From: an uncultured Chlamydiae bacterium
GTDB lineage: Bacteria > Chlamydiota > Chlamydiia > Chlamydiales > Rhabdochlamydiaceae
Assembly: GCA_903867585.1 (NCBI GenBank)
Contig: CAIPRZ010000158.1
Coordinates: 1 to 6,388 of the forward strand
Length of the DNA stretch: 6,388 nucleotides
Direction of reading: 5' to 3'
The notes under the pieces were generated by a model that saw only the letters and a list, made by a program, of their open reading frames with translations, did not search any database and was not told the DNA's origin. The translations under genes were made by a program, and so were the position numbers. Shown in pieces: positions 5,338 through 6,388 of the stretch; position 1 is the stretch's first letter, and every line of letters begins with the position of its first letter.

Positions 5338-6388
5338 TTAAGAGTTAAGTTTTGAGAGGTATATTTTTGTTGGCTCGTCTTCGGGAAACTTTTGTTCAAT
5401 TTGTCTAAAAAGCTCAAGAGCCCTTTCTCTATTATTGTTTTCAAATTCAAGGTAAGCTTCTGTAAATATTTTACACAGCTCTCTATCAGAGGGTTTTCCA
5501 TGGATTAGGGGATCTTGACTATCTTGAGCTAGGAGCTCGTAGATTTTAATCTGGCTTTGTTTTCCTTTAACCATAACGGTATCTAAAGGGCGTGTGATAA
5601 AAGAGCTATTGAGGTTTTTCAATACATTTTCTGTAATAATAATATGAGAATGGTAGGTCTTATTTAGAGCTTGTAATCTAGCAGCTGTATTTATGACATC
5701 ACCAATGGCTGTATAGTTAATCCTTTCTTGGGTTCCGATATTTCCGATAAAAGCCATCCCCATATCAAGCCCAAATTTTGTGATAAATTCAGGCAGCTGA
5801 TCTTTTTTTCTTTTTTCGTTTATAAGATTAATTTGCGACGATGAACGTAAGAGAGCTTGGCAGGCTTGGATAGCTGGATCTTTAATTTTTTCAGGAGCTC
5901 CCCAAAAAGCCATTACACTATCGCCGATATATTTGTCGATAGTCCCTTGAGCTTCTAAGATAGTTTGGGATAGCTTATCAAAATACTCTTCTAATAAGAC
6001 CATAAGTTTATCAACCGATAACTTTTCAGCAATCGGGGTAAAGCCTACAATATCAGAAAACATAATGACTATTTCTTGCTTTTCTCCCCCGATTTTAATT
6101 TCTTGCCCTGTTTGTACGAGGAAAGAAACGAGCTTTTTGGGGACATATTTAGCAAAAGAGATGATGGCTTTTCTTAGCTCATCGATCGACTTATCTAAAA
6201 TGATGATTTCTCTAATGTTACTTGTGACTCTTATGGGATTTGTCATGTTTAATTTAGTAATCTTATCCACCTCTGTAGCTAAAAGAGAAATAGGTTTAGA
6301 TATTCTTTTTGAGAAGAAAATGACAAGTGTTCCAGCGATTGAAAATATAATAGTGGAAATAAGGGCTACTAGTTTTTGTGTATCAAAA
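5338..6388 (-). CDS. Membrane-anchored HAMP-class III adenylate cyclase (5' partial, runs off right edge)
   Basis: The frame is open to the window edge, giving 349 visible residues. They begin with a membrane helix (about 6-25), then a HAMP domain starting RISKPISLLA (28-37), a linker helix ending FAKYVPKKLV, and a class III cyclase domain (about 105-290). Key residues are present: metal-binding D112 in FSDIVGFT and D156 in YIGDSVMAFWG, adenine-contacting K152 and T226 (in NYTAIGD), and transition-state N233 and R237 in NTAARL. The Lys/Thr pair is the class IIIb pattern of adenylate, not guanylate, cyclases, so conversion of ATP to cAMP is expected. A TPR-like helical tail (about 300-349, AYLEFENNNRERALELF...) follows, as in many bacterial cyclases. 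The missing N-terminus probably holds another membrane segment and an extracytoplasmic sensor. The GTG at 6270 falls inside HAMP and is not the start. It is upstream in an apparent operon with the MauE-like gene. Confidence 0.92.
   Translation of the reverse strand, partial: FDTQKLVALISTIIFSIAGTLVIFFSKRISKPISLLATEVDKITKLNMTNPIRVTSNIREIIILDKSIDELRKAIISFAKYVPKKLVSFLVQTGQEIKIGGEKQEIVIMFSDIVGFTPIAEKLSVDKLMVLLEEYFDKLSQTILEAQGTIDKYIGDSVMAFWGAPEKIKDPAIQACQALLRSSSQINLINEKRKKDQLPEFITKFGLDMGMAFIGNIGTQERINYTAIGDVINTAARLQALNKTYHSHIIITENVLKNLNSSFITRPLDTVMVKGKQSQIKIYELLAQDSQDPLIHGKPSDRELCKIFTEAYLEFENNNRERALELFRQIEQKFPEDEPTKIYLSKLNS

Noticed and set aside
5338..6270. Cyclase gene starting at the GTG at 6270 (310 codons)
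   Set aside because: The same frame stays open to 6388 and encodes a membrane helix and the start of a HAMP domain, so this GTG is internal and the gene is partial.
1..6388. tRNA genes, rRNA, CRISPR arrays, transposases, phage genes or restriction/defence modules
   Set aside because: None was seen on either strand; the window is almost filled by the listed genes and contains no regularly spaced repeats.

Overview
The window is a low-G+C, gene-dense bacterial segment with short or absent spacers. It has no rRNA, tRNA, CRISPR array or insertion sequence. The gene set (a short-form HtpG, an NSS/SNF-type sodium symporter, a HAMP-linked class III cyclase, a purple-acid-phosphatase-like protein) and the AT-rich base use would suit a host-associated bacterium such as an environmental member of the Chlamydiota. 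That placement is a weak inference from general similarity; no lineage-specific marker is visible.

Layout: at the left edge a gene running leftward enters by its first 30 codons. A spacer of about 108 bp (93-200) with divergent promoter-like elements and a strong hairpin separates it from a rightward purple-acid-phosphatase-like metallophosphoesterase (201-1349). This gene converges on, and overlaps by 68 bp, a leftward two-gene unit: an NSS-family Na+-dependent transporter (start 4416) followed 3 nt later by htpG (3036-1282). The likely intrinsic terminator of that unit lies antisense inside the 3' coding part of the phosphoesterase. A second divergent spacer (4417-4541) carries a near-consensus rightward promoter for a 95-codon single-span membrane protein of unknown function (4542-4829). 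Its stop codon interlocks with the stop of a leftward MauE/DoxX-like membrane protein (5329-4826). That gene lies 8 nt downstream of a HAMP plus class III nucleotide cyclase gene, which runs off the right edge.

How the genes relate: two leftward pairs look co-transcribed (transporter-htpG; cyclase-MauE-like). The cyclase keeps its metal, transition-state and adenine-selecting residues in the class IIIb Lys/Thr pattern, so cAMP production is expected. The MauE-like protein has a CxC motif typical of redox-associated membrane proteins, but no thioredoxin-like or metal-handling partner is in view. No obviously new multi-gene system was recognised. The most unusual structures are a perfect 16-bp direct repeat that exactly brackets the small orphan gene (one copy holds its ribosome binding site, the other its stop codon) and the tandem hairpins that form an antisense terminator inside the phosphoesterase gene.
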